The position numbers were made by a program, and so were the translations under genes. This document shows positions 43,669-54,054 of a stretch of DNA of 64,000 nucleotides, piece after piece. Every line of letters starts with the position of its first letter. Position 1 is the first letter of the stretch. Location of the stretch: positions 255,653,127 to 255,717,126 of the forward strand of contig OV884056.1 in assembly GCA_930367215.1 (NCBI GenBank), read 5' to 3'. The stretch comes from Pollenia angustigena. Taxonomy: Eukaryota > Arthropoda > Insecta > Diptera > Polleniidae. Under the pieces are notes generated by a model. It was not told the origin of the DNA. It worked only from the letters and a program-made list of their open reading frames with translations, and searched no databases.

Positions 43669-43895
43669 ACGAAGCAGGTTTGTAAGGGAGAATACTAAAA
43701 GATGATTGTAAAAAAGCATTCAGTGTGTAAAGCTAATCGTTACATCCAACAATTTATGTGTGCGCTGAATAAATGCGCTTTATGTGCCAAAAATGTGTAA
43801 CTTCAAAGTGGGAACTTGCCATAAAAAATTCATGTCTTCCGTAAGCGCAATGGTAAGCGAAACTTTAATGTTTTTCCCTTACAAACCTGCTTCGT
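43669..43895. mobile_element. MITE with perfect 21-bp TIRs (ACGAAGCAGG)
   Basis: ACGAAGCAGGTTTGTAAGGG(A) at the left is exactly inverted at the right end (21 of 21 bp). The 227-bp interior is AT-rich with 'gcgc' and 'taagcg' words and no coding capacity. The flanks (TTAC left, TGGA right) show no obvious duplication. Confidence 0.65.
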
Positions 43896-44079
43896 TGGAA
43901 GTTCCATTTTTTATTGGTTATAACTAAAACTATACATAATTATTAGATGAGCATAATCTCGTAACAATATTAACCCATTATAGCACCTCGTTCCTTTGGG
44001 ATATCTAAGCCTGAAAAAATTCGAATATTTTCTTTAATTAAAGATGATAAGAAAAATTTGTTTTATTTGACTGGAAATC

Positions 44080-44592
44080 ACGCTGTTAAATTTCGTGAAG
44101 ATCCTTCCATAATTTACCCTAAGCCACATATGAACACTACTCCCGGAAAACAGTTTAGTACGCCTAAAACCGTAAAAACGCTAGCGTAACAAAATTTGGT
44201 ACGTCACAGTTTTATAGGACTATAAATGGTCGGTGAAGATGGGTACATAATTTACCCTAGGCCCCATAGAAACCCTACTCCCGGAAAACAGTTTAGTACA
44301 CCTAAAACCATAATTAATAATGCTTTCATAACAGAAATTGGTACGTCACAGTTTTAAAGGACTAGAAATGACGCTGTGAAATTTCGTGATGATCGGTCCA
44401 TAATTTACCCTAGGCCCCATATAAACCCTACTACCGGAAAACACTTTAGTCGCCTAAAACCATAATTAATAACAAATCGTCACAGTTTAAGATAATAATA
44501 ACATCATACAGATATTACTCCTTAAACATTCGAACTGTCGGTGGAGGGTATCAAAGATTCGGCACAGCCGAATATAGCACTCTAACTTGTTA
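44080..44592 (+). repeat. Second DINE-like family with three tandem units
   Basis: Three units begin near 44,080, 44,218 and 44,360, each containing a 'cataatttaccctaggcccc'-type phrase, 'ctcccggaaaacagtttagt' and 'gcctaaaaccata'. The unit phrase starts at 44,111, 44,249 and 44,402. The end 'gggtatcaaagattcggcac' then AGCCGAATATA forms an ATTCGGC/GCCGAAT hairpin followed by 'ctaacttgtt', the same 3' design as the first DINE-like family. A possible 5' end of this family is at 45,142-45,210. Confidence 0.5.
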
Positions 44593-44599
44593 TTTCTCT

Positions 44600-46650
44600 G
44601 AATGCTTTACAAGACGTTTATAATCCAAATTTTTGGTTTATTGTTCCCTTATATCCATTTAATTTTTATTCCCAATCTGTCGTTGGAAGCTTAAACAATT
44701 TCGGCAATATTTTATGTGCTTTTATACATAAATAAAATCAGATTTTTTTTATCAGCATAAATACATACTCAACATCATGTTGTATGTATATGCGTGTGTG
44801 TGTGTTTGCTAGGGTTCCTGTTCAGGGAAAATTTCATAAAAATTTTTGGAAAAAACTTGATATGAAATTTCTGAGCAATTTTAGTTATCAAATCTTAAAA
44901 TATGTGCAGTCAATGTTAAGTTTGCTACAATTAATTGTACATCATACTAGATTTTGTATCATTTTCGAATGGAAAGTTTGTAATTAATAAAAGTTTTGAC
45001 TCGTGAAAATTTTTTTTTCAATTTCCCGAGAATAGTTTTATTTAATTTATTTGAACAAAAAAGAAACAACAATTTAAGAGATCCATTAAATAGGTTTATT
45101 AATGCATAAAACGTTAGTATAAAAATAAAAAATTTCATTTTTATATCCCCACTACAGCTAGTTGTGAAAAGAGTATACTAAGTTTGTCATTCCGTGCTAA
45201 ACTTTTTTAATGTTCATCTATATTTGTATTAAGTAAAAAATAAATAAAGAATTAATCTCTTTGTTTTTCGTTTTTATTCGAGGGGGTTGGGAAAATATCA
45301 GTTCTCTATTTTGGTCAAAGGTACAGAAATAGAACCATTTGTGATTTTCAACATGGTTTTTGAGTCTGATGTAGAGTTTGTAAAATGTGACTTGGTGTAG
45401 TTTATCTCCTACCTGCAGAGTTAAAAAAATATGAATTAAAAAAAAATGTATTGTATTCAATTTCCCTCGAATTGAAAAAAATGGAAACCCTAATTTGATG
45501 TGTGCATGCATTTCAATTTGAAAATGTTAACATTTTTATAAATTATTTAATTTTCTTCTTTTTTTTTTGCTCTACACTACTCAGTTTTTAATAAATTGCA
45601 TGTTTGTGTATTTAAATCTATGGTTTTATTAGTTTTTAAAATAAATTTGTTCTTTATTTGGTTTCATTTTAAACTTTTTTGTTGCTTTTTTTTGCGATGA
45701 ATATGAAAAAAATCGTTTTAAACAAAATATTTTTTTGTTTTTGGTGTGCATCAAATATTTTTTAATAAAACTTTTTAATTTAACACGCTTCATATTTTTG
45801 TATACAAAAAAAAACATAAATTTTGACATGCATATTTCATTTAATATTTTACTTTTTTTAAAAATGGGACATAAAGAAAGTAGATGGATCTATTTGACTT
45901 GGTGAAATGGTTGTAACATTATGACTCATAATTTATGAGACATACTGAAATACCCAGTAAAAACTTCGCCGACAAAATAATGTGTTGAGTAATCAGAAAA
46001 ACATAAAAGCACTACTTAAAATTCCACTGAAAGAACCAATAAATTTTACAAGGGATTTCCCAAAATGAACGCATTCAAAAGTAAGTCATTATTTTTTTTA
46101 ATTACATACATCCAGAAAATAGTAGTTATAGAAGTTGTTGTAGAATTAGTTAAAGAAGAATGCTACTAAATAATGAGTGAAAGAAGCTATTCTTTTTGAA
46201 AAAGTAGGCGTAGTTTTAACCAATGTTTACCAATGTATCGAGAAACTGCCTGTTACTAAATCTCGGCACAAATTTATTACGGCCAATTTTACCGAGTTTA
46301 TTTAAAACTTACTATTCTTTAACTTCCAGTTAAATATACATATGTTTTTGACAGCTATAACTGATAGATTATTGTAGCTGAACTTTGTAAAATTAGCCAT
46401 TAGACTGATAAATAGTCCGTTAACGATTTTGATTTTCTCAATTTACCGACAAAAACATTTTTTTTAGTTGGCAATACCTCTGAAAATCGATGTAAAATTT
46501 GAGAGTCAGCTGATTGAATTTATCTGTACTGCAAATAAATAGTTGGCAGATAAGGGCGGGCTAGCTTTGCGATGGAATTGAAGTAAATGAGACATTGAGA
46601 AATCCAAATTTCTTTAATCTGCAGTTTTTCGTTGGAAAAAATCAGGCGAT
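44600..46650. other. AT-rich stretch with repeat fragments
   Basis: No gene is seen. A DINE-like 5' fragment ('tatatccccactacagctag') lies at 45,142-45,210, a GT microsatellite at about 44,792-44,804, and a CCCAGTAAAAACT end (compare 36,928) at 45,954. Low-complexity open frames at 45,218-45,829 on the minus strand look like chance. Confidence 0.4.
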
Positions 46651-47058
46651 ACACGACAGTGTTGCCAATTTAGCATTTTTTATGCTAGATCTAGAATTTT
46701 TTAAAGGCATTTGTCAAGGAAAATACTGATTTAGCATCTAGCATTATTTAAAATTTTCTAGCATTTTTAAGTGCTTGTGGTATTTTAAATATTTTGCATT
46801 AATGTTTAATTTTAATACAAATATAAAAGAAAAAAAACCGAAAGGTTGTAACATTGAATTAGATCACAAAAATTGCAACAATGAAAATGCTGATTAATGT
46901 GTATAGATGGGAAGAAGGTAAATGTCCAATTGGTAAATTATGCCAGGGAAAAGAATTGGTAAATACCATAGTATTTACCCAAAGGGTAAGGGGAAAAGAA
47001 AAAAATTTCATAAATTAGCAAAACCTATTCAAAAAATGTTCACAAGGATTGGCTAAAG

Positions 47059-47269
47059 CAGCGTTTAAAAAACTGCAGTCAAAGTACAAAAACTCCCATT
47101 TCTTTAACTTATTCATCTGTCATTGGCAAAAAAAAAAAAATGTTGCTTTTACTTCGGATTCATTAAATTAAAACAGTCGATGTCAAACCAACTCAAAAAG
47201 CGAAAAGTTGTACACAAATTTTTATTTTTTGTTTGACAGTTTTGGTTCGACTGCAGTTTTTAAGCCCTG
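47059..47269. mobile_element. MITE family X, complete copy
   Basis: Left end CAGCGTTTAAAAAACTGCAG and right end CTGCAGTTTTTAAGCCCTG are imperfectly inverted. The flanks GGCTAAAG (47,051-47,058) and GGTTAAG (47,270-47,276) are an 8-bp duplication with one substitution and one deletion; the TA centre fits hAT-Buster-type duplications (nnnTAnnn). Removing it rejoins the frame of the finger remnant in which it sits. Other copies are at 35,203 and 53,148. Confidence 0.7.
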
Positions 47270-47283
47270 GGTTAAGCACCTTA

Positions 47284-47425
47284 AGTTAAAAGAATGGGTA
47301 AAAGAAACAGATGAAAAAACCTTTTAAAATTACTGCAAATGCGATATTGTTTTTAAAATTAGTGGCCTGGAGCAATATGCAGAAACAATTAAGCACAATA
47401 ATTCTACGGGCGTAACTAAAAACCA
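47284..47425 (+). pseudogene. BED-like zinc finger of a hAT transposase, remnant
   Basis: The frame reads LKLKEWVKETDEKTF, a stop, then NYCKCDIVFKISGLEQYAET and IKHNN. This is the N-terminal finger that precedes many insect hAT transposases (W in the first strand, two Cys, then Leu-x2-His-like and His). One Cys spacing is altered and a histidine is replaced by Tyr, and the stop is in frame, so it is dead. The finger would bind the element ends. MITE X split it just upstream. Confidence 0.6.
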
Positions 47426-48260
47426 TCCGAATCCTTTTAAAATAATTTGTTACAACTTTCAGCAGAGGCGGTATTAAGTTTATGTGCTGTGCACTGCTCA
47501 ATGTTAAAGGCAATTTGATACCTCGTCGCGAAAGCTAAAGGACAAAATGAAGCATTTACTTTATTGAAGATTTTACTTTATTTTTTATATAATTTTTTTT
47601 TTGACATTTATTATAGCATTTATTTAGCACTTTTATTTGTTCCTCAATAAGTTTTGGCAACACTGGTAGTATATAACTTCTGATTATTATACACTAATCT
47701 ACAGGTTTTGACCTTAAATTTCGACATAGCTCACGTAATAGAATGTGATGTAACTTGTTTTTTAAACAGTGAGTTACAAGAAATAGAGAGAAATCAATTT
47801 TCTTTATCAGCTATAGGCAAATACATTCAGCCAAGGTTGGCAACCGAAACGAAACTTCGGCATCGGTATTTTATTTATATCGGCACCGGTACAGAAGCTT
47901 TTGAAGGGTATATGTAAATTAGCTTTACAATTTAATTAACCAAATCAAACAAGATTGTTTTAAAGAACATAGAAGGGTCTAAACGACAGAGATAACATAT
48001 TTTTAATATGGAGGCAATTACCATGTGGATTTTTCTCTAAAAGCTAATGATATAACAGCAAATAAAACTGCAGAGTTCGAGTTCCTCTTATAAATAGTGC
48101 TCATCATCTTTTTCACTACCTTCTCAGAAAGTTCAGGTGAGAGAAGTAGAAAGTATGCACTTCAAAAGATATAAAGATTATTAAAAAATTTTTAAGAAAT
48201 ATGGCTTATATTTTTCAGATTCAAGTCCTGCCTGTTTACATAAACAGAAAAAAACTAACT

Positions 48261-48395
48261 GCCTGTTTAACGATTTCGAACGTTAACGTTCGCATAGAAA
48301 ATTATACTTAAAACAAAAACCAAATTCTAAAATTTGTTTTTGTTTTATATGTAATTTTCTATGCGAACATTGACGTTCGAAATCGTTGAACAGGC
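48261..48395. mobile_element. Hairpin element with about 58-bp arms
   Basis: GCCTGTTTAACGATTTCGAA is inverted as TTCGAAATCGTTGAACAGGC at the right end, and the arms continue through 'gcatagaaaatt' and 'aacaaaaa' to a short loop. It could form an almost uninterrupted hairpin. Family unknown. Confidence 0.65.
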
Positions 48396-48529
48396 TGTAA
48401 AATTAAAAACAGTCATATTAACAGTCTTACAAATTTAAAAAAAAAAAAAAAAAATAGAAAAAATTTTATTATCTTTACAAAACTTACTTTTTATATAAAT
48501 TCTATAAACACTTCTGCTAATGGATAATA

Positions 48530-48767
48530 CACAGGAAAAATTTTTAAAAACTTTTTGCCAATTAAACAATTAATCAAAAATAAAATCAGTTTTAATTAAA
48601 ACTTTAATCAAATAAATTAAATGTTTAATCAATGGAATTAAACATTTAATCAAGTGAATGAACCGTTTAATTGATACTATTAATTTGTTTGCTGGTGCAA
48701 ATTTAATTAATTTTTTAATTAATATCACAAATTTTTTAATTGAAATAAATTTTTATTTTTTTCTGTG
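48530..48767. mobile_element. MITE family Y, copy A
   Basis: CACAGGAAAAA at the left and TTTTTTTCTGTG at the right, with TA outside both ends (Tc1/mariner-like). The interior has the 'aaaatcagttttaattaaaa', 'tttgtttgctggtgcaaatt' and 'aattttttaattaatatcac' phrases shared with copies B and C. Confidence 0.65.
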
Positions 48768-48925
48768 TATGTTTGTTGGCAACGGTATAAATGCCTGTAT
48801 TCAATTTTGAACAGTATTAAAGCGGTATCGGTAGTTGTAACGGTATAGGTTACCAACCTTGCAAGCACAAGATGAGTTCTTTAAAAATGATAGAAACAAA
48901 ATGGTTTATATTGTTATATTGTTTA

Positions 48926-49143
48926 CACAGAAAAAATTCTCCAAAATTTTTTACCAATTAAAGCATTAATCAAAAATAAAATCAGTTTTAATTAAAAATT
49001 TAATCAAGTGAATTAAACGTTTAATTAATACAATTAACTGGTTTAATTGATACTATTAATTTGCTTACTGGTGCAAATTTAATTAATTTTTTAATTAATA
49101 TCACAAATTTTTTAATTGAAATCAATTTTTATTTTTTTCTGTG
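48926..49143. mobile_element. MITE family Y, copy B
   Basis: The cleanest copy: CACAGAAAAAATTC start and TTTTTTTCTGTG end with TA on both sides (48,924-48,925 and 49,144-49,145), 218 bp, same orientation as copy A. Confidence 0.7.
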
Positions 49144-49149
49144 TAGGAA

Positions 49150-49950
49150 CCTTCAACTGAAACAGCCCTTTTTGCAAAATTTCTTTTGGAAAGACCATAG
49201 AAATGGTATATATTTTTCCGCTTAGGGTGGGTTTGGATGAGTACCAGTTCATTCTAACACAAAGAATAATTTATGTCCAGAATTGACTAGTGTGCACACT
49301 GGTCAATTACGGTCAAAGCTCATAGCTTTATTATTTCTTTCAGTAAATAGCAGAAATAAGGCATCCAAATATTGGACATATATTCAGTAAAAAAATAAAA
49401 ATAACTTAATAGAAAAAAGTACCAACGATATTTTTATATTCGAATTTCCAAAAGGTACCAAAATTTGTATGAGAGCTTTTCAATAGAAGAGAACACAATT
49501 TAAATTTTTATCTTTATTACTTAAGAAGATAAATTGTTTACCCAAAAAAGTACCAAAATTATATTTAACCAAAATGTACAAATCACAAAAAAGTACGAAA
49601 CACATGACAATTAAATTTTCGATTTAATAATGGTATTTTTTGAATTTTACGCCTACCTCTGTTAGATAACGAGATATAATGTTACTGATTTTACCCGTGT
49701 TTACCCATTTCTAACCTCTTATGAACTGAATTTCCAAAAGTCTCTAAATACAAAATTTCAAGTGTCTGGCTTAAGTTGTTTGGGCTGGGCGATGGTGACC
49801 AAGTCAATCATGCTAATCTTATAAAAATATATGAAGTCACTAAAAATTATCTGGTTACTGTGGTGGCAGGTGGTGGCAGCTGAAATGAATAGTACTTACT
49901 TTTGATACTTAACAGTACTAGATATAATTATCACTTAACCTGCCCTAGCC
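49150..49950. other. AT-rich stretch, nothing recognised
   Basis: No coding family, repeat end or RNA gene seen between two Y-family MITEs. Confidence 0.35.
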
Positions 49951-49955
49951 CCAAA

Positions 49956-50214
49956 CAGAAAAAAATAAAAATTGATGTCAATTAAAAAATTTGTGATATT
50001 AATTAAAAAATTAATTAAATTTGCACCAGTAAACAAATTAATAGTATCAATTAAACCAGTTAATAGTATCAATTAAACCAGTTAATAGTATTAATTAAAC
50101 GTTTAATTTACTTGATTAAACGTTTAATTCACTTGATTAAATTTTTAATTAAAACTGATCTTACTTTTGATTAATGTTTTAATTGGTGAAAAATTTTGGA
50201 GAATTTTTTCTGTG
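49956..50214. mobile_element. MITE family Y, copy C (inverted)
   Basis: The same family as 48,926-49,143 in the opposite orientation ('cagaaaaaaataaaaattga' start, GAATTTTTTCTGTG end). An internal 'accagttaatagtatcaatt' word is duplicated near 50,050-50,075, making it longer. Confidence 0.65.
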
Positions 50215-50219
50215 CACCT

Positions 50220-50710
50220 TTTTTGTTATGGTCTCTTTAAATTTGGCTTTCTTTAGGATTTATTTATTTTATAAGTAACTCACAATCACTTCACTTATCC
50301 AAAAAAATAACGCGCACAAAATCACAATAATCACATGGAATGATTAACTACTAATACGGTTTAAACATAACGTGCTTATTTGCAAAGATAACTTTAAAGC
50401 AAAAATCATAGCTTACTTTATTTTAAAGTAAAAAAATCCACTTTGAAAACCTTAAATTTGTAAGAAGAGCCAAATTAAGAAATGAGTTGTATGTTTGATG
50501 TGTTCGCTATAATCTGTCATCAAAATTTTATAAAAATTAAAAAAAATCATTTTTGGCTGGAATTGACCAGTGTGCAGGGTTGACAAACAGATATCTTAAA
50601 TAGTTCAAACTTTTTTTAAAATTACAGAAAAATTTAGTGACGGGCATAGAATTCGTTAAAACTAGTTTATTCCCTAGATATCTGGCTGCGAATTAAATGG
50701 ATCGAACTGT
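50220..50710. other. AT-rich stretch, nothing recognised
   Basis: No coding family or repeat end seen. Confidence 0.35.
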
Positions 50711-50712
50711 GA

Positions 50713-51435
50713 GTAACACCACAATAGTGGAGGGGATATAATGCCTTTACGATCATGTGTGTTAACCTTAAAATATTGGTCCTAGATAGACCCACCTATC
50801 GACCGATCGACTAATAATCACATTATGAATGGATTTAACGATGTCCGACAGTCCGGCTGGCTGTTAATGTAAACCTTGTCCGAAAAGTACAGGTAAATTT
50901 CCAATAGGACCAAGCTTATAGAAATAACTTCATTTAGAGCCCATATAATCTGTATTAACCATTTTTACGTTGGTATTAGGATTCAATTTGGTCCAAACTT
51001 ATTTGATTGCAGTCATCTTCCCAAATTTATTGGAATCAGTCCTTATTTAACCATTGTTCCCATTAAAATACTTTTCCCGAAAATAACTTTTAATGCCAAA
51101 AATTTCTTATAAATGTTGTACTGACAAATGGCGTCAATAGCTTGTACGATACCTACAAGCCATGGTAAAATAATGTGCTGGTAGGTCCAAAATTAGCCAT
51201 AGGTCCTTTATAAAGGGCGATCCTAAGATCTCTTTTAGGCAAACAAATCTCATAAAAATAAAAATAAATAATTTTCGGCACAAAGAACTTTTACATGGAT
51301 CTTACTCTCATAATCTCGAGATTCCATGATTAACCTGACTCCGAAATTGCATACACTCTCAAAAATTTGTTTACAAATTTTGTGGTGTAGTGTATCATAT
51401 GGTCTGTCTTGACCGACTATACATTCTTATTTGCT
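50713..51435 (+). mobile_element. DINE-1/Helentron-like element, diverged copy
   Basis: It starts 'taacaccacaatagtggagg', has 'ttaaaatattggtcctagat', 'gatgtccgacagtccggctg', and ends 'gtggtgtagtgtatcatatg' then GTCTGTCTTGACCGACTATAC. The length matches the long copy at 8,355 but the interior differs, suggesting a distinct subfamily or heavy divergence. Confidence 0.55.
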
Positions 51436-51439
51436 TATT

Positions 51440-53140
51440 TTGTTTTATCCTAAATACATCCAATAAATAATTTGCTGAATTCGTTTGTAAAGTTTTTGAA
51501 ATTGATCTTCTTTTCTCGTTTTTGTTTTGAGGTGTTCTATTAAATAAATAAAAATTGTAGCCATATCTTTTTTTAATAATAAACTAAATATTTTTTATTT
51601 AAGCAAATGATTTTATTGCTGAAGATAAATGGACACATAGAAACGAAAACAATTCCAAAAATTTTTTATAAAACATTTAAATTCGTTTGTTTCACAAACT
51701 TTTTTAAATTAAAAAAAAAAAAATAACAAAAAAAGTTATTTCAAAACTGATTTAAAATTTTATTAGAAAAATTAAATGAAAAGTAAATCATGTAAATAAT
51801 TGAGTTAATCAACGGTTGTAGTTAAGAAAGATCGTTCGGTTTACTTTCATTTTTTATTTATTTAATTTTTGAATACGCATGCGGTTTTTCATTAATTTTC
51901 GAGAATTTATGGCAACATTTTCAGTCAAAGTTATTTGTATTGGTTAGACCCTCTTCTGAAGGCAAAGTACCTTAGCAGTCTTATCAACATGGTGTTATTT
52001 TAAGTGTTGTTGTTTTTTTTTTTTAATTTCACAAATATTACACCCAATGATTTTAGAAAATTGTTTGCAAGAGTTAATTGGAAAAACTGTTATAAAATTT
52101 AATTAAGTTTCTCCATTTCGAATCAGAAAATATTTCCTTATTTAATCGAAATCGCTTCTTATCACTTTTGTCGTATTTCAAGATTAAAAAAAGATTTAAG
52201 AATGTATCTTTGATATTCGACAACATTAATTTAATACTGATTAATTCACAGTGTGTGTTAGTTTTAGTTAAAGCCATTTTACCATGGGAAAATGATTTTA
52301 TTCACAGCCACAATATTGTTGTAGCTTTCATAGCAAGCCTTTTTCAACCGTTAAATGTAAGGAAATGGTTCGATGAAAATAGTCTTATTAAAGGTGACCA
52401 TATAGAAAATTATTTTCGTAAATCAAAGAAAAAAAAATATTGTTAAAAACTTTTTAACCACAATACTAATTACTTTTTAAAATCTTTATCTCATTATTGG
52501 TTTGACCTACCGACTTTTTTACGAAATTGCTTATAGTTTTTGAGATATTTAGCATTAATTTGGCTCCATATCAACTATTTTAAAGTTTTTAAAGTACATA
52601 TTTCTTTGCTCTACACGCCACTGTTTTTGCGATTACAGTAAATTTCTCATGCAATAACGTACAAAATATATTTCACTCTTGCTTTGCTTCAATACCGTAA
52701 GAGAAAAAAGTAGTTAAAGCAAAAGAAAAATAAAATGGCAAAACTCAATACACAACAGTGTAAGGATACGTATGCAGCACAAAAAAATACATTTAAAATA
52801 TAAATTAAGAAAACTTGCGTATGCGGCATAAAACAATAGTTTTTGCCTCTTAATAAAATTTATTTGGTTCTAACTTTATTCATGAAAGTTGACAAAAATT
52901 TAAATTTTTTCAAAACATATGCTGGAAGCAGTGGTAAAATAACCAAAAAATTCTATCGGTTGTACATATTTTCAGAAAACTTCATGTAAACCTTTATTGT
53001 CGTTTTTCTCAACTATGACTTTTTGGCATATGCGCCAAACCAATAATGAGCTGACGATATGTTAAACATTTTGCAATATTTCTACTGACCATGATTTATA
53101 TGTTTATGGAAATTATAACGCTCTTGCCTTAAAGTCGTTG
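51440..53140. other. AT-rich stretch, no confident gene
   Basis: Two overlapping open frames, 52,168-52,446 (plus, 92 codons) and 52,074-52,277 (minus), have no recognised motif. No repeat ends are seen. Confidence 0.35.
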
Positions 53141-53147
53141 TTGTAGT

Positions 53148-53528
53148 CAGCGTTTAAAAAACTGCAATCAAAATAGAAAATCTGCCATTTCTTCTTAATC
53201 TTCATTTGTCAATGCCTTAAAAAAATACTTCTGATGCATTAAATCAGTGATAACCAAGCCCCGAACTAAAAAAGCCCCGAACGCACATACACAAAGATAT
53301 AATGTGCTTGTGTGCGGTCGCAGAGACTGATGATAGTCTGATGTTTTGAAACGAACAAAGTTGTAATATACATGTGAATTGACTGGCTCGCGAGTCTATG
53401 GAGTGGTTATCACTGCATTAAATGTAAACAGTCGCTGTCAAACCAACTCAAAAAGGAAAAAGTTGTACCCAAATTTTCGTTTTTTGGTCGACAGTTTTTG
53501 GTTTCGACTGCAGTTTTTTTAAAATTCA
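53148..53528. mobile_element. MITE family X, copy carrying a nested MITE
   Basis: It starts CAGCGTTTAAAAAACTGCAA, and 'gtttcgactgcagttttttt' lies near the right end. The interior matches 47,059-47,269 except for the 179-bp insertion (171-bp element plus duplication) at 53,245-53,423. The exact right terminus is unclear. Confidence 0.65.
53245..53415. mobile_element. hAT (Buster-like) MITE with perfect 8-bp duplication
   Basis: CAGTGATAACCA and the inverse TGGTTATCACTG bound a 171-bp element with GC-richer contents ('aagccccgaac' twice). CATTAAAT flanks both sides (53,237-53,244 and 53,416-53,423). The central TA fits the nnnTAnnn duplication of Buster-group hATs. Other X copies show the uninterrupted site (near 35,264 and 47,160). 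Confidence 0.85.
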
Positions 53529-53559
53529 GCTAAACTTGATCCGGCCTTAAAATGTTTCT

Positions 53560-54050
53560 TGAAAATCAAAATAATTTTTGGGAATACAAAATTTTCAATT
53601 AACAAGATTTGTTTGTCGTGCTTAAATCCCAATTTTTGTTCTTGATAAAAACACTGAAATTAACTGTTAATGGGATAAGCTATTCCTAAGCGCATTTCAC
53701 TGGTTGCTTAGACCAGATCACCAGGAAACTTCATCCAAATATTTAAGAAAACCAAAGGATATTTAACAAATAAAACTGTTAAGCGAATAAGAATTATAAG
53801 CAACCGTTTAACAGTTTTCCCAAAAAATAAAGCATGTTGCCAGTTTAGTTTTTTTAAGCCGCGCACTTGAAAGTTTATTATCAAAATAAATTTGGGGAAT
53901 ACAACATTTTCAATTAACAAGATTTTGTTTGTCGTGCTTGATTCCAAATTTTTGTTCTTGATAAAAACACTGAAAGTTATTGTTGATGGGATAAGCTAAT
54001 CCCATGGGCATTTCACTGGTTGCTTAGGCCAGATCATCCGAATTATTTTA
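53560..54050. repeat. Dispersed repeat V, two direct copies
   Basis: 'cattttcaattaacaagatt', 'ttgtttgtcgtgctt', 'tttttgttcttgataaaaac' and 'atttcactggttgcttag' occur twice, offset by about 310 bp (53,590-53,740 and 53,905-54,045). The unit is inverse to 40,725-41,045. Confidence 0.65.
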
Positions 54051-54054
54051 GAAA

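Larger units (their letters stand above)
46657..47665 (+). mobile_element. hAT-type element, decayed and interrupted
   Basis: CAGTGTTGCCAA at the left is inverted as TTGGCAACACTG at the right. Repeated TAGCATTT words occur just inside both ends, as expected for hAT subterminal binding sites. It contains a BED-type finger remnant (47,284-47,425) and is interrupted by MITE X at 47,059-47,269. No matching 8-bp flank was found (ATACACGA left, GTAGTATA right), so the insertion is old or the flanks have changed. Confidence 0.65.
47832..48861. mobile_element. TIR element with CAAGGTTGGCAACC ends
   Basis: CAAGGTTGGCAACC at 47,832 is matched by GGTTACCAACCTTG ending at 48,861. 'ggcatcggtat' and 'ggtatcggtag' words lie near the two ends. 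A hairpin element (48,261-48,395) and a Y-family MITE (48,530-48,767) are inserted within. No 8-bp duplication was found. Confidence 0.5.

Noticed and set aside
52168..52446. 92-codon open frame on the plus strand
   Set aside because: No motif. The composition is typical of AT-rich chance frames, and an antisense frame overlaps it.
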